DNA from: an uncultured Oscillospiraceae bacterium
GTDB lineage: Bacteria > Bacillota > Clostridia > Oscillospirales > Oscillospiraceae
Direction: 5' to 3'
Length of the DNA: 64,000 bases
Assembly: GCA_950075865.1 (NCBI GenBank)
Contig: CATMVA010000003.1
Coordinates: forward strand, 1-64,000
The translations under genes and the position numbers were made by a program. Positions 56,290 to 64,000 of the stretch are shown here, piece after piece. Numbering within the stretch: position 1 is the first letter of the stretch; every line of letters begins with the position of its first letter. The notes below the pieces were generated by a model that did not search any database, was not told where the DNA came from, and saw only the letters and a list, made by a program, of their open reading frames with translations.

Positions 56290-57120
56290 TTACAGGCCCT
56301 CTTTGGCCAGGATGCGGTTCACGTGGAGGATCAGGTAGAGCTTCTCCTCCTCGGAGAGCTCACTGCCCCACTTCTCCCGCAGGTGAGCGGAAATGGTCTC
56401 CACACAGTCCGCGATGTCGGGAAATTCCTCCCGCAGGTCCTTGTACATTTTCAGATTCTCGCTGTCGATGGCGGTGTTCTGCTTGAGCCGCTGGAAGAGA
56501 TATTGGATATGGGTGGCATAGCGGGTAAAGTTGAAGGATTCCCGGTCCACCATCACGTGGAAGTGGTCCTCCACGATCTCGGTGACCTCCTCCAGCATCT
56601 CAGAAAAATCGGACTGGGGGTCGGGCTGGTCGGAGGGGGTCTTTTTGGCGTTGATGAGGTTCATGGCGATGCCCACCGCCTCGTCGTTGGCCAGGCCCAC
56701 CTGAAACTCCTTCCGGGCCTTGTCCACGGCGTACTGCCCGATCTTGTACTCCAGTGGGTAGAGCTGCTTCACGTCGTAGGCCAGCGGCATCTTGACCCGG
56801 ATGTTCTTCCGTACCCGCTCGATGGCGAAGTTCAGGTGGTCGGCCAGCAGGAGCACCGCGTTGGGGGAAAGCTCGTAGGAGAGCTCGTTCATGGCCACGT
56901 CCATGATCCTGGCGGCGAACATGACCACCTCGGCGGGCAGGTCGTTCATCACGTTGATCCCGCCCTCGTCCAGATCGTAGAAGGTACGCTCCACCTCAGA
57001 GAGCTTCAGCTCCCGGGGAATGTCCCCGAAGCCCAGGCCCTTCCCCATGGCGATGACCTCGCGGCCGGTGCTGTCCACACAGACCACCACATTGTTGTTC
57101 AGTCTCCGGATCGCGCGCAA
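56290..57120 (-). CDS. licT: BglG/LicT-family transcriptional antiterminator
   Basis: A 276-residue RNA-binding regulator. The N-terminal CAT domain (RRLNNNVVVCVDSTGREVIA to about residue 57) binds the RAT RNA hairpin; two PRD domains follow (from about 70 and 175) with conserved histidines such as DHLNFAIER and EDHFHVMVD, phosphorylated by the PTS. TTG start preceded by AAAGGTGTGAGG. Two RAT-like sites and a terminator lie between the promoter and the start, so it controls its own operon. Confidence 0.93.
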   Translation of the reverse strand: MRAIRRLNNNVVVCVDSTGREVIAMGKGLGFGDIPRELKLSEVERTFYDLDEGGINVMNDLPAEVVMFAARIMDVAMNELSYELSPNAVLLLADHLNFAIERVRKNIRVKMPLAYDVKQLYPLEYKIGQYAVDKARKEFQVGLANDEAVGIAMNLINAKKTPSDQPDPQSDFSEMLEEVTEIVEDHFHVMVDRESFNFTRYATHIQYLFQRLKQNTAIDSENLKMYKDLREEFPDIADCVETISAHLREKWGSELSEEEKLYLILHVNRILAKEGL

Positions 57121-57168
57121 GGGGCCTCACACCTTTCTTTTTCTGCTCTTTCGGGGCGTTTTTTCAAT

Positions 57169-57232
57169 AAAAAACTCCCCAAAAGGCCGCGCGGCAACAG
57201 AAACTGTCGCCATGGTCATGCCTCAAGGAGAG
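57169..57232 (-). terminator. licT leader terminator overlapping RAT2
   Basis: Minus strand ACTCTCCTTGAGGC (57232-57219) pairs with GCCTTTTGGGGAGT (57187-57174) in a 14-position stem with two mismatches, with an inner hairpin GGCGACAG/CTGTTGCC and a six-T tail (57174-57169). The 5' arm is part of RAT2, so antiterminator binding would prevent it. Confidence 0.75.
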
Positions 57233-57241
57233 TAACATTCC
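57214..57241 (-). promoter_or_regulatory. RAT2, LicT-binding antiterminator site
   Basis: Minus strand begins GGAATGTTACTCTCC and ends GAGGCATGACC, matching the ribonucleic antiterminator pattern GGATTGTTAC...GGCAAAACC. It overlaps the terminator at 57169-57232. Confidence 0.75.
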
Positions 57242-57271
57242 AAAATACGAGTTTTGGTTTGAGCTATGTAC

Positions 57272-57300
57272 GGTCATGCCCGCCGGGGCGGTAACATTCC
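57272..57300 (-). promoter_or_regulatory. RAT1, second LicT-type antiterminator site
   Basis: Minus strand begins GGAATGTTACCGCCC and ends CGGGCATGACC, the same pattern as RAT2, 31 bases upstream of it in the transcript. No clear terminator overlaps it. Confidence 0.7.
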
Positions 57301-57315
57301 GCGTTTGTGTTGTTT

Positions 57316-57345
57316 AGTATAGTGCAGCCGTCCAAAGATTGTCAA
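57316..57345 (-). promoter_or_regulatory. licT operon promoter
   Basis: Minus strand TTGACA (57345-57340), 18-base spacer, TATACT (57321-57316). The -35 overlaps a 32-base perfect palindrome at 57343-57374. Confidence 0.7.
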
Positions 57346-57478
57346 TGGGCATTTTTCATGAAAAATGCCCATTGTTTTTGTACAAAAACAACAAAAGCAA
57401 GGGCCTGTGGGGCGCTTGTGCAACGCACAAACGCCCGGGAACGGTCGTTTTGCGAAGCAAAATGACGTTCCCCGTCTC
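57343..57478. repeat. Palindrome cluster upstream of licT
   Basis: Four successive palindromes: a perfect 32-base one (57343-57374), a perfect 20-base one (57372-57391), GGGCG-c-TTGTGC/GCACAA-a-CGCCC (57410-57436) and GAAC..GTCGTTTTGC/GCAAAATGAC..GTTC (57439-57470). No coding signal. The following 70 bases up to the SDR terminator hold nothing I recognise. Confidence 0.6.
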
Positions 57479-57550
57479 TGCCAAATTTGCAATGACCTTC
57501 TTGGGCGGGCACGATGACCTCGCCGTGCCGTGATGTAACGGATCCCCACA

Positions 57551-57582
57551 AAAAATGGCCGCCCTTTCGGGCGGCCATTTTT
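57551..57582 (-). terminator. SDR gene terminator
   Basis: 14-bp perfect stem (arm AAAAATGGCCGCCC, loop TTTC), T-rich on both strands, 35 bases after the SDR stop. Confidence 0.9.
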
Positions 57583-57617
57583 CTCGGAATAATAGAATTT
57601 GCGTGAGCCTGCGTGAC

Positions 57618-58421
57618 TTACGGTCTCAGTCCCATGCCGCCCTCCAGGGTGAGGGTCTCGCCGGTGAGGTACTTGAAGTCGGGGTTGGTGAGCTGGACGC
57701 AGACCCGGCCGATCTCGGTCTCGGGGTCGCCGTAGTGGCCCATAGGAGGCATCTTCACATTGGCCTTGAAGGCATCGGGATAGGCGTTCTGGAAGTTCTC
57801 CAACTGGGCGGTCCAGGCGATGGGACAGATCACGTTGACGTTGATGCCGTCGGGACCCCATTCGGTGGCGGCCACACGGGAAAGGCCGCGGATGCCCTCC
57901 TTGGCGGCGGCGTAGGCGCACTGGCCATAGTTGCCGAAGAGGCCGGCACCCGAGGCGAAGTTGATGACGCTGCCCTTTGTCTCCTTCAGATAGGGATAGC
58001 AGGCCTGCATATAGTAGAAGGCAGCGTACAGGCCCGAGTACAGGGCCAGGTCGAATTGCTCAGGAGTATGGTCGGCCAGGGTGACGCCGGAAGCCGAGGC
58101 CTGAGCGTTGTTGATGAGGGCGTCGATGTGGCCGAAGGTCTTGATGGTCTCGTCAACGACGTGCTGGACGGTGGCCTTGTTGTCGGTGCCGGCGGCCACG
58201 TCGGCCTGGACGGTGAGGACCTTCACGCCGTAGAGCCGCTCCAGCTCCTCCTTGGCGTCCTCCAGCTTCTTCACGTTCCGGCCGGTGATGACGATGTTGG
58301 CCCCCTCCTTGGCAAAGGCAGTGGCGATGCCGTAGCCGATGGAGCCGCAGCTCTTGCCGTCGGAGAGAACGGCCCGGCCCGCGCCGGTGATGATAACGGT
58401 CTTACCAGTCAGATATCCCAT
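57618..58421 (-). CDS. Short-chain dehydrogenase/reductase with an insertion in the cofactor loop
   Basis: A 267-residue SDR. Catalytic residues are visible (INFASGAG Ser, YAAAK Tyr/Lys near 163). The cofactor loop, usually TGxxxGxG, is TGAGRAVLSDGKSCGSIGYG: TGAGR is followed by an inserted stretch before GSIGYG. NAQA replaces the usual NNAG. These changes suggest a divergent subfamily whose substrate I cannot name. GGAGG fixes the ATG at 58421; extended -10 promoter at 58469-58479. Confidence 0.85.
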   Translation of the reverse strand: MGYLTGKTVIITGAGRAVLSDGKSCGSIGYGIATAFAKEGANIVITGRNVKKLEDAKEELERLYGVKVLTVQADVAAGTDNKATVQHVVDETIKTFGHIDALINNAQASASGVTLADHTPEQFDLALYSGLYAAFYYMQACYPYLKETKGSVINFASGAGLFGNYGQCAYAAAKEGIRGLSRVAATEWGPDGINVNVICPIAWTAQLENFQNAYPDAFKANVKMPPMGHYGDPETEIGRVCVQLTNPDFKYLTGETLTLEGGMGLRP

Positions 58422-58468
58422 GGGAAAAACCTCCGTTTTCAAAAATTTGGTTGGGTCCTTCTTATCAA

Positions 58469-58479
58469 ATTGTACCACA
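58469..58479 (-). promoter_or_regulatory. Extended -10 of the SDR gene
   Basis: TGTGGTACAAT on the minus strand, 48 bases before the SDR start; no clear -35. Confidence 0.45.
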
Positions 58480-58560
58480 GAAACAGGAGGAGGGGAAGGG
58501 TTTTTCGTCTAATTATGTTTTTGACAAGGTTTTCCCTTCTGGTAGCATTTTTCGCAACTC

Positions 58561-58571
58561 TGTGGTAGAAT
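58561..58571 (+). promoter_or_regulatory. Extended -10 of comM
   Basis: TGTGGTAGAAT 30 bases before the comM start. An alternative TTGACA-N16-TAGCAT promoter lies at 58521-58548. Confidence 0.45.
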
Positions 58572-58601
58572 GGTATCAAACAGAGAAAAGGGGGAATGGA
58601 C

Positions 58602-60119
58602 ATGATGACCCAGGTGCACTCCCTGGGCCTCCACGGGGTGGAGGGCTACGGGGTGCTGTGCGAATGCGACCTGTCGGGGGGCCTCCCGAACTTTGAGATC
58701 GTGGGTCTGCCCGATACCGCTGTCAAGGAGGCCCGGGACCGGGTCCGCGCGGCGGTAAAGAACTGCGGCTTTCAGTTCCCAGTCTCCCGAATCACGGTGA
58801 ACCTAGCCCCCGCCGACCGGAAAAAGGGGGGCACGGTCTATGACTTGCCCATTCTGGTAGGTATTTTGGCCGCCCAGGGGGAGCTGCCAAGGCCCGAGGA
58901 GGACTGCGCCTTTGTGGGGGAGCTGTCCCTCTCCGGGACAGTCCGGAGCGTCCCCGGTATGCTCCCCATGGCCCTGGCCGCCCAGAAAGACGGCATCCGG
59001 CGGCTCTTCGTCCCCGCCGACGCCGCTCCTGAGGCCACCTTGGCCAAGGGCATGGTGGTCTACCCAGTGGAGAATGTGAAGCAGCTTGTGGCCCACCTAA
59101 AGGGCGAGGAGCTGATCCCTCCCGCCGAGGCCTGGAAGCCTGGGGAGAACACCTTTCCCCAGCCCGATTTTTCCGAGGTCAAAGGGCAGGAGAACGTGAA
59201 GCGGTGCCTGGAGATCGCCGCCGCCGGCGGCCACAATGTGCTGATGATCGGCCCGCCTGGCTCGGGCAAGTCCATGCTGGCCCGGCGGCTGCCCTCCATC
59301 CTCCCCGACCTCAGCGAGAAGGAGTCCCTGGAGGCCACGGCGGTCCACTCGGTGCTGGGCCTTACCACCAAAGAGCAGCCCATGCTTACCGCCCGGCCCT
59401 TCCGCTCCCCCCACCACACGGTGTCGGCCATGGGCATGGCAGGCGGCGGAAACCCCCTCATCCGGCCGGGGGAGATCTCCCTGGCCCATCACGGGGTCCT
59501 GTTTCTGGACGAGCTGCCCGAGTTCCACAAGGACGTGCTGGAGGTCCTCCGCCAGCCCATGGAGGAGGGCAAGGTCCAGATCACCCGGGCCGCCGGGAGC
59601 GAGACCTTCCCCGCCCGGTTCATGCTGGTGTGCGCCATGAACCCCTGTAAGTGCGGCTGGTACGGCTATTCCGACCGGTGCAAGTGCAACCCCAAGGATG
59701 TGGAAAAGTACCAGTATAAGATCTCCGGCCCCATGCTGGACCGGATCGACCTCATTGTGGACGTGCCGCCCCCTGACTTTGGCACTCTCTCGGACAAGCC
59801 TGCCGGGGAGCCCTCCTCCGCCATCAAGGAGCGGGTGGATTCCGCCCGGAATTTGCAGGCCAAGCGGTTCGGCACCGAAGGGGTCCCCTGCAATGCCCAG
59901 ATGGGCCGCACTGAGCTGGAGGAATTCTGCCCCCTGGACGAGCCCTGCCAGAACCTGATGAAAAGCGCCTTCGAGCGCCTGGGCCTGACAGCCCGGGGCT
60001 ACGACCGCATCCTCCGGGTGGCCCGGACCATCGCAGACCTGGACGGGTGTGAAAATATCCAGGCTACTCACATCGCAGAGGCATTGCAATATAGAGCCAC
60101 GGGGTGGATGGCGAAATAA
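58602..60119 (+). CDS. comM: ComM/YifB-family Mg-chelatase-like AAA+ ATPase
   Basis: A 505-residue cytosolic protein: N-terminal Lon-protease-like fold domain (EIVGLPDTAVKEARDRVRAA), central AAA+ module with Walker A GPPGSGKSM near 217 and Walker B GVLFLDELPEF near 300, a four-Cys zinc-type stretch (CAMNPCKCGWYGYSDRCKC, about 346-365) and the C-terminal Mg-chelatase domain. ComM is a branch-migration helicase in natural transformation. Start 58602 is preferred: GGGGG lies seven bases upstream, too close for the ATG at 58596. Confidence 0.93.
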   Translation: MMTQVHSLGLHGVEGYGVLCECDLSGGLPNFEIVGLPDTAVKEARDRVRAAVKNCGFQFPVSRITVNLAPADRKKGGTVYDLPILVGILAAQGELPRPEEDCAFVGELSLSGTVRSVPGMLPMALAAQKDGIRRLFVPADAAPEATLAKGMVVYPVENVKQLVAHLKGEELIPPAEAWKPGENTFPQPDFSEVKGQENVKRCLEIAAAGGHNVLMIGPPGSGKSMLARRLPSILPDLSEKESLEATAVHSVLGLTTKEQPMLTARPFRSPHHTVSAMGMAGGGNPLIRPGEISLAHHGVLFLDELPEFHKDVLEVLRQPMEEGKVQITRAAGSETFPARFMLVCAMNPCKCGWYGYSDRCKCNPKDVEKYQYKISGPMLDRIDLIVDVPPPDFGTLSDKPAGEPSSAIKERVDSARNLQAKRFGTEGVPCNAQMGRTELEEFCPLDEPCQNLMKSAFERLGLTARGYDRILRVARTIADLDGCENIQATHIAEALQYRATGWMAK

Positions 60120-60218
60120 GAAGCGCGAAGAAGGCGAGTGCGAGCGACGATGGAGGGAAGCGACGGCCAAATTGGTAAGTGGGCCGAAGGGGGACTGTTC
60201 AGACGGGAGGGTAAAGCT

Positions 60219-60725
60219 ATGGATTTTTTGGAATTGGCGAAGGAGCGGTATTCGGTCCGCAAATTTGGGGCTCGGCCGATCCCGCAGGAGGCTGTTAACA
60301 AAATACTTGCGGCGGGGAGGCTAGCCCCCACAGCCCACAACAACCAGCCCCAGGAGATCATCGTGGTCCAATCGGAGGAGGCGTTGGCACTGCTGCGGAA
60401 GTGTACCGAATGCCATTATGAGGCCCCTCTTGCCTTTATTATCAGCTACGATAAGGACCGGGTGTGGAAGCGCTCCTATGACGGCAAAGACAGCGGGGAT
60501 GTGGACGCAAGTATCGTCACAGCCTATATGATGACGGAAGCCGCTGACCTGGGCTTGGGATCCTGCTGGGTCATGTACTTTATTCCCGAGGCTGTGCGGG
60601 TGGAATTTGAGCTGCCGGAAAACTTGGAGCCGGTGGCCATTCTGCTGGTGGGCTACGCCGCCGGGGAGCCCTCTCCCAACCACGGGAAACGTCGTAAGAC
60701 AGAAGAATATGTGACCTACCGGTGA
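60219..60725 (+). CDS. Nitroreductase-family protein
   Basis: A 168-residue FMN-dependent oxidoreductase. The FMN-binding N-terminus is ERYSVRKFGARPIPQEAVNK, followed by GRLAPTAHNNQPQEIIVV, with LGLGSCWVMYF near 110. Distantly similar in style to the nitroreductase at 29834-30352 but with a different N-terminal loop. GGGAGGG fixes the ATG at 60219. It ends in a terminator. Confidence 0.88.
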   Translation: MDFLELAKERYSVRKFGARPIPQEAVNKILAAGRLAPTAHNNQPQEIIVVQSEEALALLRKCTECHYEAPLAFIISYDKDRVWKRSYDGKDSGDVDASIVTAYMMTEAADLGLGSCWVMYFIPEAVRVEFELPENLEPVAILLVGYAAGEPSPNHGKRRKTEEYVTYR

Positions 60726-60740
60726 TTTAGGATAAACAAG

Positions 60741-60770
60741 GGGCAGACAGCGTATGCTGTCCGCCTTTTT
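60741..60770 (+). terminator. Nitroreductase terminator
   Basis: 11-position stem GGGCAGACAGC / GCTGTCCGCCT with one mismatch, loop GTAT, then five T. Confidence 0.8.
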
Positions 60771-60836
60771 GTCGAAAACTTGCCCATTCTTCCCCCAACC
60801 AGGGTCTAAATGGGGGAAAGCGTTTCCTTTTCTCCC

Positions 60837-60864
60837 TTGCTTTTTGCCAAAATTCTTTTATACT
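60837..60864 (+). promoter_or_regulatory. ridA promoter
   Basis: TTGCTT (60837-60842), 16-base spacer, TATACT (60859-60864). Confidence 0.55.
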
Positions 60865-60912
60865 GGTAGACGAAAGCCGCTTCGGCTACGATATTTTCAA
60901 GGAGGAATCCCC

Positions 60913-61287
60913 ATGAACAAGACCATCGCTTCTCCCGCCGCCCCCGCCGCCGTGGGCCCCTACTGCCAGGCCAAGCTCTGCGGCAATACCCTGTACACCT
61001 CCGGCCAGCTGGGCCTTATCCCCGAGACCGGCAAGCTGGCCGAGGGCATCGAGGGCCAGGCCCACCAGGCCCTGAAGAACCTGGGCGCCGTCCTGGCCGA
61101 GGCCGGCATGACCTATGCTGACGTGGCCAAAACCACCTGCTTCCTCAGCGACATCAAGGACTTTGCCGCCTTCAACGCCATCTATGCCGAGTACTTCCAA
61201 GGCGAAGTCCCCGCCCGCTCCTGCTTCCAGGTCGCCGCCCTCCCCATGGGCGGCCTGGTGGAAGTGGAAGCCATCGCCGCGAAGTAA
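60913..61287 (+). CDS. ridA: RidA-family enamine/imine deaminase
   Basis: A 124-residue trimeric RidA (YjgF) protein that hydrolyses reactive 2-aminoacrylate formed by PLP enzymes. The catalytic arginine is in PARSCFQVAALPMGGLVEVE, and the N-terminal APAAVGPYCQA and GMTYADVAKTTCFLSDIKDF are typical. AAGGAGG fixes the ATG. Monocistronic. Confidence 0.95.
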   Translation: MNKTIASPAAPAAVGPYCQAKLCGNTLYTSGQLGLIPETGKLAEGIEGQAHQALKNLGAVLAEAGMTYADVAKTTCFLSDIKDFAAFNAIYAEYFQGEVPARSCFQVAALPMGGLVEVEAIAAK

Positions 61288-61316
61288 ATCCGCACGCAGA
61301 AATAATAGAATAATAG

Positions 61317-61351
61317 AAAAAACAAGGGCCGGAGAAATTCTCCGGCCCTTG
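61317..61351 (-). terminator. GH1 gene terminator
   Basis: 12-bp perfect stem CAAGGGCCGGAG / CTCCGGCCCTTG followed on the minus strand by TTTTTT; it also lies after the convergent ridA. Confidence 0.88.
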
Positions 61352-61374
61352 CGCTGTCTCTATGGGGTTTTGTC

Positions 61375-62805
<1,431 letters not shown>

Positions 62806-62912
62806 TCATACACTCCTTTTTCAGATTTCAGCCGGTTTGCAAAGCAAAACTGTCTGTCCTCATTATATCTGGAAATGAATGGAATGGCAAGGCCGCTTTT
62901 TCAACCAATTTC

Positions 62913-62941
62913 TTGCATAGCCACCCAAACCGTGGTAGAAT
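62913..62941 (+). promoter_or_regulatory. DEAD-box helicase gene promoter
   Basis: TTGCAT (62913-62918), 17-base spacer, TAGAAT (62936-62941) with the extended form CGTGGTAGAAT. Confidence 0.6.
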
Positions 62942-62976
62942 GGAAAGACGAGACAGGAAAAGGAAGGAACGACAAC

Positions 62977-64000
62977 ATGGAAATCAACGGGCAAACCGTA
63001 AACGAGGTCAAGCGCTACGACGAGCTGGGCCTCTCCCCAGAAATCCTGAAGGCCCTGGACAAGAAGGGCTACCAGGTGGCCACCCCGGTGCAGTCGGGGG
63101 CCATCCCCTTCTTCATGGACTGGCAGGACGTGATCGCCAAGGCCCCCACGGGCACGGGCAAGACCTTCGCCTTCGGCATCCCCATGGTGGAGCACACCGA
63201 CCCCGAAAGCACCGACGTGACCTCCCTGGTCCTGGCCCCCACCCGGGAGCTGGCTATCCAGATCCAGGAGGAGCTTCGGGACCTGTGCGAGTTCAAGGAA
63301 GGGGTCCGCACCGTGGTGCTCTACGGCGGCGCCCCCATCGAAAAGCAGATCCAGCAGCTCAAAAAGCACCCCCAGATCGTGGTGGCCACACCGGGGCGGC
63401 TCATGGACCACATGAAGCGGCGCACCGTCCGGCTGGGCCATGTGGAGACCGTGGTCCTGGACGAGGCCGACCGGATGCTGGACATGGGCTTCATCCGGGA
63501 TGTGACCCGGATCTTAGACCAGATCAAGTCCCGGCGGAACCTGGGCATGTTCTCGGCCACTATTTCCCGGGAAGTGATGGATATCTCCTGGGTCTACCAG
63601 CGGGACCCCGCCGAGATCACCGTCCAGGCCGACCTGCAGAACAAGCCCGACATCGACCAGTACCGCATCGAGGTGGACCGGGGTGCCAAGGCCGAGCTGA
63701 TGGTCCAGCTCCTGACCCACGGGGGCTACGAGCGGGCCATCGCCTTCTGCAACACCAAAAATATGACCGACCGGCTCTCGGGGCTGCTCAAAATGAACGG
63801 CGTGAAGTGCGAGGCCATCCACGGCGACATCCAGCAGTCGGCCCGGGAGAAAAGCCTCCAGCGCTTCCGGGAGGGGAAATTCCGGGTACTGGTGGCCACC
63901 GACGTGGCCGCCCGGGGCCTGGACATCGACGACGTGGACGTGGTCTTTAACTACGACGTGCCCGACGAGAACGAGTACTACGTCCACCGCATCGGCCGCA
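62977..64000 (+). CDS. DEAD-box ATP-dependent RNA helicase (3' end outside window)
   Basis: The first 341 residues of a DEAD-box helicase; the frame is open to the window end. Q-motif region RYDELGLSPEILKALDKKGY, motif I APTGTGKT (about 50), PTREL, TPGR, motif II VLDEADRM (about 163), SAT, then in the second RecA domain VLVATDVAARGLDIDD and HRIGR at the very end. It resembles CshA/DeaD-type cold-shock or ribosome-assembly helicases; the missing C-terminus prevents a finer call. AAGGAAGGA precedes the ATG at 62977. Confidence 0.93.
   Translation, partial: MEINGQTVNEVKRYDELGLSPEILKALDKKGYQVATPVQSGAIPFFMDWQDVIAKAPTGTGKTFAFGIPMVEHTDPESTDVTSLVLAPTRELAIQIQEELRDLCEFKEGVRTVVLYGGAPIEKQIQQLKKHPQIVVATPGRLMDHMKRRTVRLGHVETVVLDEADRMLDMGFIRDVTRILDQIKSRRNLGMFSATISREVMDISWVYQRDPAEITVQADLQNKPDIDQYRIEVDRGAKAELMVQLLTHGGYERAIAFCNTKNMTDRLSGLLKMNGVKCEAIHGDIQQSAREKSLQRFREGKFRVLVATDVAARGLDIDDVDVVFNYDVPDENEYYVHRIGR

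Overview
The window reads as chromosome of a GC-rich, spore-forming Clostridia-type bacterium, most likely Oscillospiraceae (Flavonifractor/Lawsonibacter-like; inference). Support: spoIIID behind a sigma-E-type promoter, SLH-domain surface proteins, a LicT-controlled beta-glucoside operon, a minimal SufBC-type Fe-S system, DUF896, DUF1294, LytTR-DUF3021 and a TIGR03915/TIGR03916 repair pair. Most intergenic gaps hold a hairpin terminator. Many promoters carry an extended -10 of the form TGTGGTAnAAT.

Layout. 1-9.4 kb: tRNA-Gly end, aspA, an ABC-F ATPase with one degenerate ATP site, two divergent small genes both broken by frameshifts, a methyltransferase, a membrane protein coupled to metG, a third broken small gene, and a GNAT enzyme. 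9.4-15.6 kb (minus): M16C peptidase, trxB, and the DUF4130 plus radical-SAM pair behind a strong promoter with two LexA-like boxes. 15.6-21.2 kb: an AT-rich orphan gene, tatD coupled to its radical-SAM partner, a small membrane protein, about 800 bp of non-coding palindromic DNA, a divergent XRE/88-aa pair, a lipoprotein and cinA. 21.2-29.8 kb: sufB-like/sufC, a FabG-like reductase, the complete livJHMGF branched-chain amino-acid ABC operon and a LytTR/DUF3021 pair.

29.8-35.1 kb (minus): nitroreductase, rlmA, a membrane-anchored glycosidase-like protein, an SLH protein and a GH13 amylase. 35.1-42.1 kb (minus): a compact division and cell-shape run zapA, U32 peptidase, dut, maf, mreC, mreD, mrdA, reading into the amylase. 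42.3-50 kb: DnaD/DnaI-like helicase loading proteins, a small Cys protein and a ribbon-helix-helix gene driven by mirror-image promoters, ylmH, DUF896, an ECF sigma/anti-sigma pair, DUF1294, NUDIX, ychF and spoIIID.

50-64 kb: a membrane-anchored amidase, a small SOS-promoter-driven membrane protein, a YcdB/SLH protein, a beta-glucoside operon (licT, PTS EIIBC, ChbG-type deacetylase) with twin antiterminator sites, a palindrome cluster, an SDR, comM, a nitroreductase, ridA, a GH1 6-phospho-beta-glucosidase and a DEAD-box helicase cut by the window end.

The strongest leads for undescribed biology are two unlinked promoters of the same design (TTGACA, LexA-like box in the spacer, -10, second box downstream). 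One drives the uncharacterised radical-SAM/DUF4130 pair and the other a 118-residue single-span membrane protein that could be an SOS division inhibitor. The mirror-image promoter/operator at 44.55-44.64 kb comes next.
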